Numbered from the stretch's first letter, positions 12,604-21,690 are shown. The stretch: 64,000 bases of DNA from Gerris lacustris (GCA_951217055.1 OX578284.1:31274187-31338186), one strand, 5' to 3'. Translations and numbers: made by a program. Notes: a model not told the origin generated them from the sequence alone.

Positions 12604-12906
12604 CAATGTAATACCGTGTTTTTGCACACTGCAATAAGGTACACAATTTGTGTAGTGAGAGACACCAAGGGATGTGCCACGCACTCGTGACACATAGGAA
12701 CTGTTCCAACATTAGACTATACGTCACAAAGATGTTGGCTCGGCATTACGCCATGTCCTGCATCGTTTCGTCGCGTCCGACTCATCAGGGGCCCGACGAT
12801 GCCCACCCAACTCTGGACCTATACCAACTCAAGAAGATCAGGTATAGGCTTTATCAGAGACGAGCGTGCTCTCCACCGCCATTCTTGCTTGGCTGGCAAA
12901 ACAAAT
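12601..12906 (-). repeat. 306-bp hammerhead satellite, unit 1
   Basis: First full copy of a 306-bp unit. Compared base by base with unit 2 (12907-13212), I see one difference (G at 12652, A at 12958). The unit is far richer in G+C than its flanks. Read on the minus strand, it contains a full hammerhead ribozyme core (listed separately) and, just upstream of it in the RNA, an 8-bp hairpin CCTATACC / GGTATAGG (12818-12825 with 12841-12848). An 89-codon plus-strand frame repeats with the unit and resembles no family I know. Size and content fit the retrozyme class of non-autonomous retroelements, known in animals at roughly 170-400 nt. Confidence 0.85.
12760..12802 (-). ncRNA. hammerhead ribozyme (unit 1)
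   Basis: Minus-strand order: stem III strand GCATCGT (12802-12796), cleavage-site C (12795), GGGCCC (12794-12789), core CTGATGA (12788-12782), stem II GTCG / loop GACG / CGAC (12781-12770), then GAAAC beginning the other stem III strand ACGATGC (12766-12760). All invariant core bases of the family are present: CUGANGA, GAAA, and UH at the cleavage site. Stem II is a perfect 4 bp and stem III a perfect 7 bp. Predicted cleavage is after C at 12795. Within one unit, stem I has only GGGCCC to form from; pairing with the next unit's GGGCCC would give 6 bp. The match is too specific for chance; activity is untested. Confidence 0.88.
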
Positions 12907-13212
12907 CAGCAATGTAATACCGTGTTTTTGCACACTGCAATAAGGTACACAATTTGTATAGTGAGAGACACCAAGGGATGTGCCACGCACTCGTGACACA
13001 TAGGAACTGTTCCAACATTAGACTATACGTCACAAAGATGTTGGCTCGGCATTACGCCATGTCCTGCATCGTTTCGTCGCGTCCGACTCATCAGGGGCCC
13101 GACGATGCCCACCCAACTCTGGACCTATACCAACTCAAGAAGATCAGGTATAGGCTTTATCAGAGACGAGCGTGCTCTCCACCGCCATTCTTGCTTGGCT
13201 GGCAAAACAAAT
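12907..13212 (-). repeat. 306-bp hammerhead satellite, unit 2
   Basis: Second full copy, head-to-tail with unit 1 and exactly 306 bp on. It carries the same ribozyme and the same internal hairpin. On the minus strand, the interval between the two predicted cleavage sites (13100 down to 12795) is a complete 306-nt monomer. Confidence 0.85.
13066..13108 (-). ncRNA. hammerhead ribozyme (unit 2)
   Basis: Identical to the ribozyme of unit 1. Stem III strands are 13108-13102 and 13072-13066, cleavage-site C at 13101, GGGCCC at 13100-13095, CTGATGA at 13094-13088, stem II 13087-13076. Its catalytic core together with the substrate strand of unit 1 (12802-12789) can form a two-unit hammerhead in which stem I is GGGCCC paired with GGGCCC. 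Confidence 0.88.
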
Positions 13213-13400
13213 CAGCAATGTAATACCGTGTTTTTGCACACTGCAATAAGGTACACAATTTGTGTAGTGAGAGACACCAAGGGATGTGCCACGCACTCGT
13301 GACACATAGGAACTGTTTCAACATTAGACTATACGTCACAAAGATGTTGGCTCGGCATTTCGCCATGTCCTGCATCGTTTCGTCGCGTCCGACTCATCAG
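13213..13400 (-). repeat. truncated satellite unit 3
   Basis: Matches the first 188 bases of the unit, with C-to-T at 13318 and ATTACG changed to ATTTCG near 13360. It stops exactly at the outer edge of the ribozyme core CTGATGA. It keeps CTGATGA, stem II, GAAA and one stem III strand (13372-13400) but lacks GGGCCC, the cleavage site and the partner stem III strand. It may supply a catalytic strand in trans but cannot cleave itself. Confidence 0.8.
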
Positions 13401-13445
13401 TGTCACGAGTGCGTGGCACATCCCTTGGTGTCTCTCACTACACAA

Positions 13446-13450
<5 letters not shown>
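13255..13450. repeat. perfect 50-bp inverted repeat around the half ribozyme
   Basis: Left arm 13255-13304 and right arm 13401-13450 are exact reverse complements over 50 bases. The loop is 96 bases and contains the truncated ribozyme half. The left arm is normal satellite sequence; the right arm is an inverted copy of it joined to the core at 13400/13401. Block 2 has the same arrangement (13985-14034 and 14131-14174, with a 6-base deletion in the right arm). Confidence 0.9.

Positions 13451-13527
<77 letters not shown>
13450..13527. repeat. (TA)n microsatellite
   Basis: About 77 bases of TA repeat abut the right inverted arm. The counterpart in block 2 is 14174-14227. Confidence 0.95.
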
Positions 13528-13528
<1 letters not shown>

Positions 13529-13700
13529 TGAAAAAATATTAATTTTTTTCTCACATTTTATTCATAAATTGTAGGTAATTTAAATTTGCTTATTTTACTT
13601 CTGCTTATTCATTAAAGTTATTAATCTAAAAGCTTGCACAGTTAATATGTTTTGTTTATTGTAACATTAATTTGACTATTTAATTTAGTCTGTACTTTCT

Positions 13701-14169
13701 AGCAAAAATATCTCTTTTTGAAGGCCTCTTGCCTCTTTTATTTATATCAAAAAGTTATCTTTTTCATAAAAAATATGTGTTCGACATTTAAACAGCATTG
13801 AATAGAGTTCATTTCTACTTTTAAAAACATTTCTTACAGCTGTAAATATATTCAACGCAAAACAGGTTTTTTATTTTTAAAAAAAAAACTTTATAGAATA
13901 GATTTTTTTTTTCTGTAAATATATATATATATATATATATATCAGCAATGTAATACCGTGTTTTTGCACACTGCAATAAGGTACACAATTTGTGTAGTGA
14001 GAGACACCAAGGGATGTGCCACGCACTCGTGACACATAGGAACTGTTCCAACATTAGACTATACGTCACAAAGATGTTGGCTCGGCATTTCGCCATGTCC
14101 TGCATCGTTTCGTCGCGTCCGACTCATCAGTGTCACGAGTGCGTGGCACATCCCTTGGTGTCTACACAA

Positions 14170-14228
<59 letters not shown>

Positions 14229-14402
14229 TGAAAAAATATTAATTTTTTTCTCACATTTTATTCATAAATTGTAGGTAATTTAAATTTGCTTATTTTACTT
14301 CTGCTTATTCATTAAAGTTATTAATCTAAAAGCTTGCACAGTTAATATGTTTTGTTTATTGTAACATTAATTTGACTATTTAATTTAGTCTGTACTTTCT
14401 AG
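13701..14402. repeat. tandem duplication block 2
   Basis: Second, shorter copy of the block at 12335-13700, ending TGTACTTTCTAG. It contains (TA)n at 13919-13942, one truncated satellite unit 13943-14130, the inverted arm 14131-14174 and (TA)n 14174-14227. The CTAG end recalls Helitron termini but no 3' hairpin precedes it, so that reading is not supported. Confidence 0.85.
13943..14130 (-). repeat. truncated satellite unit with half hammerhead
   Basis: Same extent as unit 3 in block 1 and the same ATTTCG variant, showing the two truncated units share a common ancestor. Ribozyme half at 14102-14130 keeps CTGATGA, stem II and GAAA but lacks the cleavage-site strand. Inverted arms of 50 and 44 bases flank the loop. 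Confidence 0.8.
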
Positions 14403-14640
14403 TTAAACTGATTGATATTGACCTTGTTTATTAATTGTCACATTAAAGTTTTGTTATTTACGACTACTTTTATATTGAATTTTTATTTTAATGCATTCAA
14501 TAAACGAGGTTCAAAGATGACCTGGATTCTCGCTGAATTCTAAACCACCTTGTAAGTCGTATGATTAATATTGATATTTATATTTAATGACTCGGTTTAT
14601 TTGATTCCATTTTTACTTTCTCATATGCGTAATATATATG
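14403..14640. other. AT-rich DNA without recognised genes
   Basis: Nothing recognisable in this short spacer between the satellite block and the next interspersed repeat. Confidence 0.5.
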
Positions 14641-14642
14641 TA

Positions 14643-15335
14643 TGAAGAGAAAGTATTTTTATGGCGCGAAAATTCGATTTTGAGGGATTTACACGTTTTG
14701 ACATGTAAAAAAGAGTCCATAAAAATAGTCCGTAAAAATGAGTCCATTCTTGAAGGCCAAAAAGTTAGTTTTTAAAAAATTATTGTTTGCTATCCATAGT
14801 CTTTACAGACGCGTGAAGCCTAAACTACTGAACCGGTTTTCGATAAAATTTGGCATACAGGTTCAGAAAATTCATACCCCAATGAGGACTCTTGGACTCT
14901 TGGAGGAAATATTCTTTAGCCCTAAATTCGTGAGCGCTACCCCTTAAAATGAACATTGAAATCTACAACATATATTACACATTAATATGTGAATTACTAT
15001 GTAACCTCCGAACCCCTCTGGGGCACCACGGCATCATGCCGAGTTGCTTCACAATGTAAAATGAAAAGTGAATGTTGTATACTGATATTGTAAATTCTAG
15101 CAATAAATGATTATCTATCTACCCACAAAAAAAACTCAGAAAAAACGGGAAAATAATTATTTCTTAAAAACGATTTTTATGATGATTTTGATTTAAAAAA
15201 TTCTAAATTGCAGTTCATTTAAATACTAATCTAACGATGTATGTTAGTTGTTTTCTCGGGAAACATATAGTTTCCGAGACATTGATGAATATATATCTGA
15301 TTATGTTGAAAATTAAAATCAAAATTTACATAACC
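14643..15335 (+). repeat. interspersed family F, long copy with an insertion
   Basis: Starts AGAGAAAGTATTTTTATGGC, with TTACACG, then CAGACGCGTGAAGCCTAAAC, an ACCGGTTTTCGATAAAATTT step, and near 15160-15310 a tail with GATTTTGATTTAAAAAATTC, CAGTTCATTTAAATACTAAT and ACATATAGTTTCCGAGACAT. The same order is seen at 18913-19340, so the middle part (about 14950-15125) is probably an insertion. A 69-codon frame at 14738-14947 is the repeat itself. Confidence 0.7.
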
Positions 15336-15494
15336 ATCTGTTGAAAACTTTTTAAATATGTTTAATAATCAATTAATTAAATGAGTTAGCATGAGATTGA
15401 AATATAGTATCAGTATCTATATACAAGAGAAAGATTTGTTCGATATATCGAACCCATTTTTCTTTAAATTGATAAATAGTTGGTTACTCTAGTA

Positions 15495-15765
15495 CTTGGA
15501 TACCCACTCATTCCTGGGTAAACAAGTAAATTTGATGTCATGTGGTAAACATATTTAATAGGTTACCCACCCTCTATTTGTTTACCACTCATAAGGAATT
15601 CCTTTGTCTAAATAACTATTAAGACAAAGGGTTTTTATTCCAAAGAATTTTTGGAAAAATGAACATCAGACCTCTTTTTGTATAAGTGATAATACCACTT
15701 AGTCTAATTAACTATTACGAAAAGAGAATATTTACATATTAAAGTAATTTGGTGGGTATCCAAGT
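15495..15765. mobile_element. inverted-repeat element (MITE-like), ~270 bp
   Basis: Ends are CTTGGATACCCAC on the left and its complement GTGGGTATCCAAG on the right. Inside, 15612-15660 holds a piece related to the arm of the element at 9734 (ATTAAGACAAAGGG). No coding capacity. The short terminal repeat and small size suggest a non-autonomous DNA transposon. Confidence 0.6.
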
Positions 15766-17280
15766 TAATAAGTGCTTGACAAAGGGAATAATCGATTTAT
15801 ACTTATTTACATTATAGATAAAGCAAACAGTGATAAACTATATATTTGTAATAAAAATGCATTGGCTTGCAGCAATAAGACTATACGAATTAGAAAACAT
15901 GTCCATTATTGCATCGTTAAATAAATCTGGTGTGTTCTTTTTGAGTCCTAATGATGTCTCTAGAAGTAAAATATATATATAGCCAATTTTATAAAATAAT
16001 CTTTACAACTTTCTTCAAACACCAAAAAATAAAGAACAACGATCATTTTTTTAAAAAAAGTTGTTTTAATTGAAAAAGCATTGTGAGTTCTTCATCCCAG
16101 ACACATGGTAAAGTTTGTGTGTTGTTTGTCTTACAATAACTTGCGTAAAAACTGATCGAGTTTGAACGAAATTTGGCACACATGTGACAACTATATGGTT
16201 TTTGGAAATTTCACACTAAATATTTTTAAAATGGGGTCAAATATTGTAGATGGCTAAAAAAGATTTTTTTATTTTTTACTTAGTAGGACATGTTTTACAT
16301 CATTTTGAAGGTCTTGGAGAGTAGGAATATGTGACTATTTATACAAAATTTCCATTCTTTGCCGGCATTTCATAAACAAATATGGCCCAAATGGGGTTTG
16401 AAAAACAATTTAATGCTTATATAACATGTCATATACCATGTTGAAGCTTTTATCATGTAGATTAAGAACATGTAAGGTTTCCCGCAAATAAATGTTTCAT
16501 GGTAGTCATATTGAAAACATATAGCTATTATGAGAGCAAAATGGAATTTGTTTCTACGCAAGTTTTTTATGCGCCGCATGACTAGATTATATACACATGA
16601 GCATTATGACTGCAGGCGCAGGCCTAACCACTTTACTTATTTTTAATGAACTAAAATTTCTTAGTAGATAAGCATCATGATTGCAGGCTCAACTACTTTG
16701 ATCATTTTTGGTAAAGTAAAATGATCTTTAAAAAAAAAAACCATATACCTATAAAGTTATTACTTAATCTTGTTGTCTTTAACAACGTTAATCTTTCAAC
16801 CTATTTCAAATGTATTTGAGTTTACAGTCCACTCATAAACTAGAGAGGTTGTTCCGGTCGATATTTTGTTCAAATTACGCTAAATAAATGTTTTTAAAAA
16901 AACATTTTTTTCACTTAATTGTGTCTAACCAATAAAGCAAATATTTGACACCAGTGAACTAATAAATCAGTTTTCACATGGATAACCAATAATTAAAGTT
17001 GTTGAAAAGGCTCCTTTAAAAACAAAATAAAAAGGTCTTGTTTCACTAACGTTTTTAATGATCGACGAGTTTCTTGTGGCACCTAAAACAAAAAAACAAA
17101 AAAACGGGAAACATGCAACTTTGGCCACCTTGAGTCTTTAAGAAAAAGTTAAGATTTATTTTAACCATAGGTAGATAAAATTAATGGCATAAATGTTGTA
17201 TTAAATGTAATTATCAGATGATCCTTTTCTCCCCCGTTATTATATTACCTTAGTTCTTATTAGTTTCTAATTAGTTTTTA
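15766..17280. other. AT-rich DNA with one decayed repeat fragment
   Basis: At 16140-16200 the words AACTGATCGAG and GAACGAAATTTGGCACACATG resemble the 'GATTTCGAT..AAATTTGGCA' step of family F. Nothing else is recognised. A minus-strand 69-codon frame at 16370-16579 has no motif. Confidence 0.45.
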
Positions 17281-17284
17281 CTTT

Positions 17285-17710
17285 TCATTACCTTAAAAGA
17301 AAAGTATTGTTTTCGCACCCAAAAATCCGAAAGCGAGATTTCAACGGAATTATCTGTTTTGAGTGTTTTAAACCCATTTGAGTGGTTTTTAGCTGGATAT
17401 CTGTCTATCTATCTCTATCTGTCTGTCTGTGTCACGGAAAACTTGTATGGTTTTTAAGCTAGAGAGTTGAAACTTGGTACAAAAATCAGCCTTGAAACAT
17501 GTAGTTGTGCCAGGAGAATCATAAATTTGTGACGTCATTAAACCATTTTGCTGTCAGCAGAAAACGAAAAAATTCGATTGCACCGAAATTTGCACCAATT
17601 ATACGTCTTTATATGATAAACATTTCCGCTGAGTTTCTTTTTGCTATCTGTTGCCATTTTGAAAATATCGTGTTTTAAACATTGAAACTTATGCACTTAA
17701 TAATTTTGAA
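17285..17710 (+). repeat. CTGTCTGTC-type interspersed repeat
   Basis: AGAAAAGTATTGTTTTCGCA is followed by TATCTGTCTATCTATCTCTA, CTGTCTGTCTGTG and GAGTTGAAACTTGGTACAAA. The AGAAAAGTATTG start and the 'AAACTTGGTACA' step suggest distant kinship with family F. Non-coding. Confidence 0.5.
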
Positions 17711-18370
17711 ACTATTTTGCCGATTGAGCTGAAATTACTAGTTTGACCAATAAAGCACATATTATCCAACGCACCCTATTTAATAGTTTACTAATATATT
17801 AGAAAAAATAAAACGTATGTTACAAATTAATCCACGTTATTTTAAATTGTGTCAGGTACCCTTGCTTTTTTTAATCTATGCCTATTAAGAATTCGAATAA
17901 AAAACTTATTTTGGTATAACTCAAGAATTTAAAATTGATGAGAATCGAAAATAAATTGTTTATTTTTTTAATGACTTAGATGTTCCCACAATCCGTAATG
18001 AGGATGATAAAGTAGGTGTAGAGTTTAGAAATCTAATAATTAGATCATAAAATTCATTATAAATCGATAATTTGACGCAGATTCCCTTTCGGAGATAGTG
18101 TATGTGTTAGCCTCTACATCTTAAAGATAGAAAATAAAAATCTCCCTTTTACATTTGTAAAAGGTAGGGGTTTAATCGATTTATTTTGCAGAAGCTTCAC
18201 CCTCTTTTATTAGGAAAGGCAAGTTCTTGATCATCTACCCTTCCTGTTCTTGTCGTACAGGGAATTCTTCAGATCCATTTCTCAAAATGAAATGGTTTAA
18301 TCCTTCGCATTCGATTTATTTAAAACGGAACACCTGTAATACTCGGTAACAAAACAGTTACAAATCCCTT
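17711..18370. other. AT-rich DNA without recognised genes
   Basis: No gene seen. A splice-acceptor-like TTATTTTGCAG at 18181-18191 is followed by a moderately GC-richer stretch with no long open frame, so no exon is called. Confidence 0.45.
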
Positions 18371-18379
18371 TGAGTGTAA

Positions 18380-18680
18380 TACAAGGCTCTAAAATGCAGC
18401 GTGAGGTACAGGTCGAAGGGGGAAGGGATACTAAGTAGAGAAGGGGAAGGGTAGAGCCTACAAGGGAGGCGATGCTTGGGCTTTATACGGGTATTAGACC
18501 TTCCAAAGTTAGCACAGGTCTGAAGAAGCACCCCCTCACTTAATCCTTTAAATGTTGTACTTGTATTTAACTACACGCTTACTTGACCGGACTTAGGCCT
18601 TCACACCTATATTTACTTTGTTCTCCGTTTTAACATGACTTGAAATTTAAACCCTTTCCGACTCTATTACAATTTTACTT
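18380..18680. other. G-to-C skew-switch island
   Basis: By hand count 18421-18480 has 27 G and 6 C, whereas 18601-18660 has 5 G and 15 C. The switch is near 18510-18540. G+C is above the flanks on the G-rich side. No conserved motif, frame or RNA gene found. Confidence 0.5.
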
Positions 18681-18909
18681 CCTTACTAATATAAGGAGCA
18701 ACATATTACAATTATGAGACCTTTTATACTTTATATTTAATTCCGTTCAATTAAATACATGATAACTTTAATTATTTATTTCGTTATTGGTTTTGTAATA
18801 TATACCTTAGCCACAATGAATAAAACAATGTCTTCATTATATCAATTACCATTGTCAACTGCTCAGATATGCTCTTTTATTTTTTCTATTTTATAGATAT
18901 TCTATAACT

Positions 18910-19380
18910 AAAGAGAAAGTATTGGAACGGCGCGTAAATCCGATTTTGATATTTTGATGGATTTACACGTTGAATCGAAAATGTGGTTTTTTAAAAAAAT
19001 CTATCCGTCGTCTTTTGCCTGTAATCTATAATCTGTCGTCTGTATCCTGTAGACTGTGCAGACGCGTGGAGCCTAAATTACTGCCTGATTTCGATTAAAT
19101 TTGGCATACTCGTTCAGAAAAATTATATCCCGAGGTGAAATCAAAATATGAATTTCAGCTCCGAATTTGGGGGCGATCCCCCAAAAACTCAGAGAAATAA
19201 TTATTTCACGATAACAGTTCGGACGATTTTGATTTAAAATGTAGTCCATTTAAACACGAATCTAACCATATAACATTTTTTCCGGGAAAAATATAGTTTC
19301 CAAGATATTGATAAAAATAAATCTGATTTAGTTGAAAACCCATAATTGTAAACTTGTAAAACCTGTTAATCACTTTTTGA
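18910..19380 (+). repeat. interspersed family F, ~470-bp copy
   Basis: The most complete copy. It starts AGAGAAAGTATTGGAACGGC, then GGATTTACACGTTGAATCG, a tract of CTGTAATCTATAATCTGTCG type, CAGACGCGTGGAGCCTAAAT, TTTCGATTAAATTTGGCATA, CCGAATTTGGGGGCGATCCC, CCATTTAAACACGAATCTAA and ATATAGTTTCCAAGATATTG. Other copies: 8130 (minus), 14643, 47440, 48925, 58830. Mobility class unknown. Confidence 0.7.
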
Positions 19381-20310
19381 TTCCATTATATTAGTTTGAT
19401 TTTGTTTGTTTGTGTGTAGCTGCTGTCGTCCAAATCTTTGGAGGGCTAATTAACCCTCTTTCAGTCATCCAACTGAAAATTGGCACTCTGTACCAATGAA
19501 ACATAATGCTAATCAATTTTATGGTTATTATAATTATTATTATGGTATACAGGATTTATAATAAAACCATTTTAAAGCTTTAAATTTAATTAGTCATTAA
19601 TATAAATAAATTATAGTCTAAAAAAATGCAATAGGACAAGAAATGTACATACTTAAATTAATTGTATCTATTTTGTGTAAAATTAAATCCAGCTCAATAA
19701 ATCCTTACAACTATTCAAAATTATAATTATAAACTGAAAACGATATATAAATACGGGTAAAAACATACAAGCTCGATGTCTCTAGAAATGAATAACTTCT
19801 AAATAATTCAGTGCGTACATAATAACAAGAAAGGATCGATATATATGTTGATGTTTTTCTTTTTCATTTTTTTTATTTTTTATTATGATTAGTCCAAGTA
19901 ATATTATAATTATTGGGTTAGAGGACAAATTAATGCAAAACTCTAATAGACTTATATTGGTTGGGTTAAGGAATGAGCAAATTTATTGTGTATAGTTACG
20001 GCTAGACACCTGCCAGGGGTGTTAAGGTGTAGTGGGTCGCGTGACCTTGTGATGACGGACGTAAACCCCATAATAAGGCTGGATGGAGAAACTATTATGC
20101 CTTTTGTTTCCTAAAGGCCTACTTCTTATCACATGTAAAAAAAATTGTCTATATATTAAAAAATAATTTTAATTTTTTTATGTTTTTCGATCAATAATTA
20201 AATGTTTTTTATTGTTTAAAAGAAGAATTTGATAATTAAAAATTCATGAAATTGCACTTGTTATAACCAGCATCTTGTAACCTTCGTTTTCTTAAAAATT
20301 TCTCCACTTC
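19381..20310. other. AT-rich DNA; small GC-richer patch
   Basis: Mostly AT-rich. At 19990-20110 there is a GC-richer patch (GCCAGGGGTG, GGTCGCGTGACC) without an open frame or recognised motif. No gene called. Confidence 0.45.
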
Positions 20311-20622
20311 ATGGAAAATCATTGGACCATGGATATGTTTTTGCGTTCACTCCTGGTGGTGAAATATTGCACTAATATGAAAACCAAGCTACCTCCTGTT
20401 ACATCCCAACTTCCTGATACTATAATTGAGAGCAGAGTGACAGAAATTTCTTTCCAAAATGATATCCGTATATTTGTTAAAAGTAGGTACCTTAAAGTTA
20501 TGGTTACATATTTTGCAGGGTCAAAGCTTGAGGTTTCAGTATTGAATCAATTCGAGCTGATAACTTGTTTGGGTTGTGGTCCAAAAACTACGGGTGGCGC
20601 AGCGCGGATGACCGCATTTTAA
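20311..20622 (+). CDS. unrecognised open frame, doubtful
   Basis: A 103-codon open frame whose composition is more coding-like than its AT-rich flanks. It has no motif I recognise. Inside it, GTAGGTACC at 20484 and TTTTGCAG ending at 20519 could mark a 36-base intron whose removal keeps the frame, but 36 bases is very short. The last ten codons run into the inverted-repeat element at 20591, so the natural 3' end is not here. It may be a pseudo-exon or an unknown part of a transposon. Confidence 0.2.
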   Translation: MENHWTMDMFLRSLLVVKYCTNMKTKLPPVTSQLPDTIIESRVTEISFQNDIRIFVKSRYLKVMVTYFAGSKLEVSVLNQFELITCLGCGPKTTGGAARMTAF

Positions 20623-21103
20623 ATTGTTACCATGTGCTTAATACTAGAGCCAGGAGATTGAAATAAAGCAAAAATGTGGAAATTTACTTGACATAAGTCA
20701 AATTTTTAAGTGTGGAGGATAATATCCGATAAATGACGTCCTTGCCGATTTCCACATTCACATTATTCACCCGACCAAGAAAAAATTGACGCACGCGATC
20801 CATGAACACTTGGGTGTGCGTGTGCAGTGGCTCCATCTTGTTGGAACCATATGTGGACAGTATCTATTTCGTTATCCTTTGAATAGGGGATGAAAAATCG
20901 GATTCCCTGACGAGATGTTAGAGAATGTGTAAATCGACAAGGCGTCTTTTATTGGACATTATCTTCCACACTTAAAAATTTGAGTTATGTCCAGTAAACT
21001 TCCACATTTTTGCTTGAAAATTTGCTTTATATCAATCTCCTACCTCTAGTATTAAGCATCTGTTGACCATTTAAAATGTGGTCATCCGCGCTACGCCACC
21101 CTA
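20591..21103 (-). mobile_element. Tc1/mariner-type relic with long inverted ends
   Basis: The left end reads GGGTGGCGCAGCGCGGATGA and the right end, reverse-complemented, GGGTGGCGTAGCGCGGATGA. Similarity continues inward: TGCTTAATACTAGAG, GGAGATTGA.ATAAAGC, AAAAATGTGGAA and CAAATTTTTAAGTGTGGA, so the arms are imperfect inverted repeats of roughly 170 bases. TA lies just outside both ends, as expected for this superfamily. A transposase fragment lies between the arms on the minus strand. At about 513 bp it is internally deleted and dead. Confidence 0.75.
20763..20858 (-). pseudogene. mariner-type transposase fragment (DDE region)
   Basis: Minus-strand translation begins VHIWFQQDGATAH and runs 31 codons to a stop. 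WFQQDGA-H is the signature around the second catalytic aspartate of IS630/Tc1/mariner transposases. After this motif a neighbouring frame (starting HTQVFMDRVRQFF) looks more like the family than the open one, so a frameshift is likely. All other transposase domains are missing. Confidence 0.75.
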
Positions 21104-21214
21104 TATAAAGAAAACCATGGAAATATATTTTATTTTAAACTATAGGTAAGTGTTACTGTGTTAGAGTTACTTGACAACGAATAAGTAAATACTTATCTAC
21201 ACTAAAAGTAACCA

Positions 21215-21262
21215 CATTGTAGAAAACGACATTAAAACCACTAGTGGTCAGAGTCGTTTTTA
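21215..21262. repeat. small nested palindrome
   Basis: AAAACGAC and GTCGTTTT pair around an inner palindrome ACCACTAGTGGT. It could extrude as a hairpin. No function assigned. Confidence 0.5.
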
Positions 21263-21280
21263 ATTTGTATAAACTAAGAG

Positions 21281-21452
21281 AAACTAAGTTAGGAGTTGGA
21301 AGTACAAGTTTAAATAAGACAACTGGCAGTCAAGTTTTGACTGCCAAATTTAATTATTGATCGAAGAATATAAAATATAAAAAAACCTCTAGTTGCATAA
21401 AAAATTCAGTCAAATTTTGACTGCCATTTGTCCCCTGCAACTTAGTTGAAAT
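21281..21452. mobile_element. palindromic MITE-like element, ~170 bp
   Basis: The left side has AACTAAGTTAGGAG, then AGACAACTGGCAGTCAAG. The right side, reverse-complemented, reads CAACTAAGTTGCAGGGGACA, then AATGGCAGTCAAAAT. Each arm also contains its own inner hairpin GGCAGTCAA / TTGACTGCC or a near version. No coding capacity. Confidence 0.6.
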
Positions 21453-21690
21453 CCAGCTTTTTACAATAAAGTTTAGTTAGCAAAAATTATAAGTTATATT
21501 ATATACGTTAGTATGTAAATGAAAAAAAAAAAAAAAATGTATTAACATATTTTAAATCTTTAACCATATAATAAAATTTTAACTTAGTTTACTAATAATA
21601 TGAATGCATTTTATATAAGCTTGTTTAGAGAATTGCATTGAATTAAATTTAATCTGCAATTCCTAGATAGAAGCTTTGTTGAAAGTTTAA

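Larger units (their letters stand above)
12335..13700. repeat. tandem duplication block 1, carrying hammerhead satellite
   Basis: This 1366-bp block starts AGCAAAAATATCTC and ends TCTGTACTTTCT. It is followed directly by a second, shorter copy (13701-14402). The shared order is: T-rich unique part, (TA)n, 306-bp satellite, 50-bp inverted arm, (TA)n, AT-rich tail. Block 1 holds two full satellite units plus one truncated unit. Block 2 holds only the truncated unit; most of the size difference is two 306-bp units plus shorter (TA)n tracts. Unique parts of the two blocks look nearly identical, so the duplication is recent. Confidence 0.85.

Noticed and set aside
12648..13223. Repeated 89-codon plus-strand frame in each satellite unit, as a possible gene
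   Set aside because: It repeats only because the DNA unit repeats (306 is divisible by 3), resembles no protein family I know, and the functional signature (ribozyme) lies on the opposite strand.
13372..13400. Self-cleaving hammerhead in truncated unit 3 using the 50-bp inverted arms as stem I
   Set aside because: The arms would make an excellent stem I directly next to CTGATGA, but the base before the 3' arm is G (TATG), so the required UH is missing and no stem III partner lies in the loop.
12335..14402. Tandem Helitrons, because the block ends in CTAG
   Set aside because: No hairpin precedes the CTAG, and no TC start or A/T insertion pattern could be shown.
15001..15060. GC-richer patch CCCCTCTGGGGCACCACGGCATC as an RNA gene
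   Set aside because: It forms only a tiny hairpin (CCCC/GGGG) and lies within a probable insertion in a family F copy.
18181..18330. Exon after the acceptor-like TTATTTTGCAG
   Set aside because: All three frames close quickly and no donor site or protein similarity is seen.
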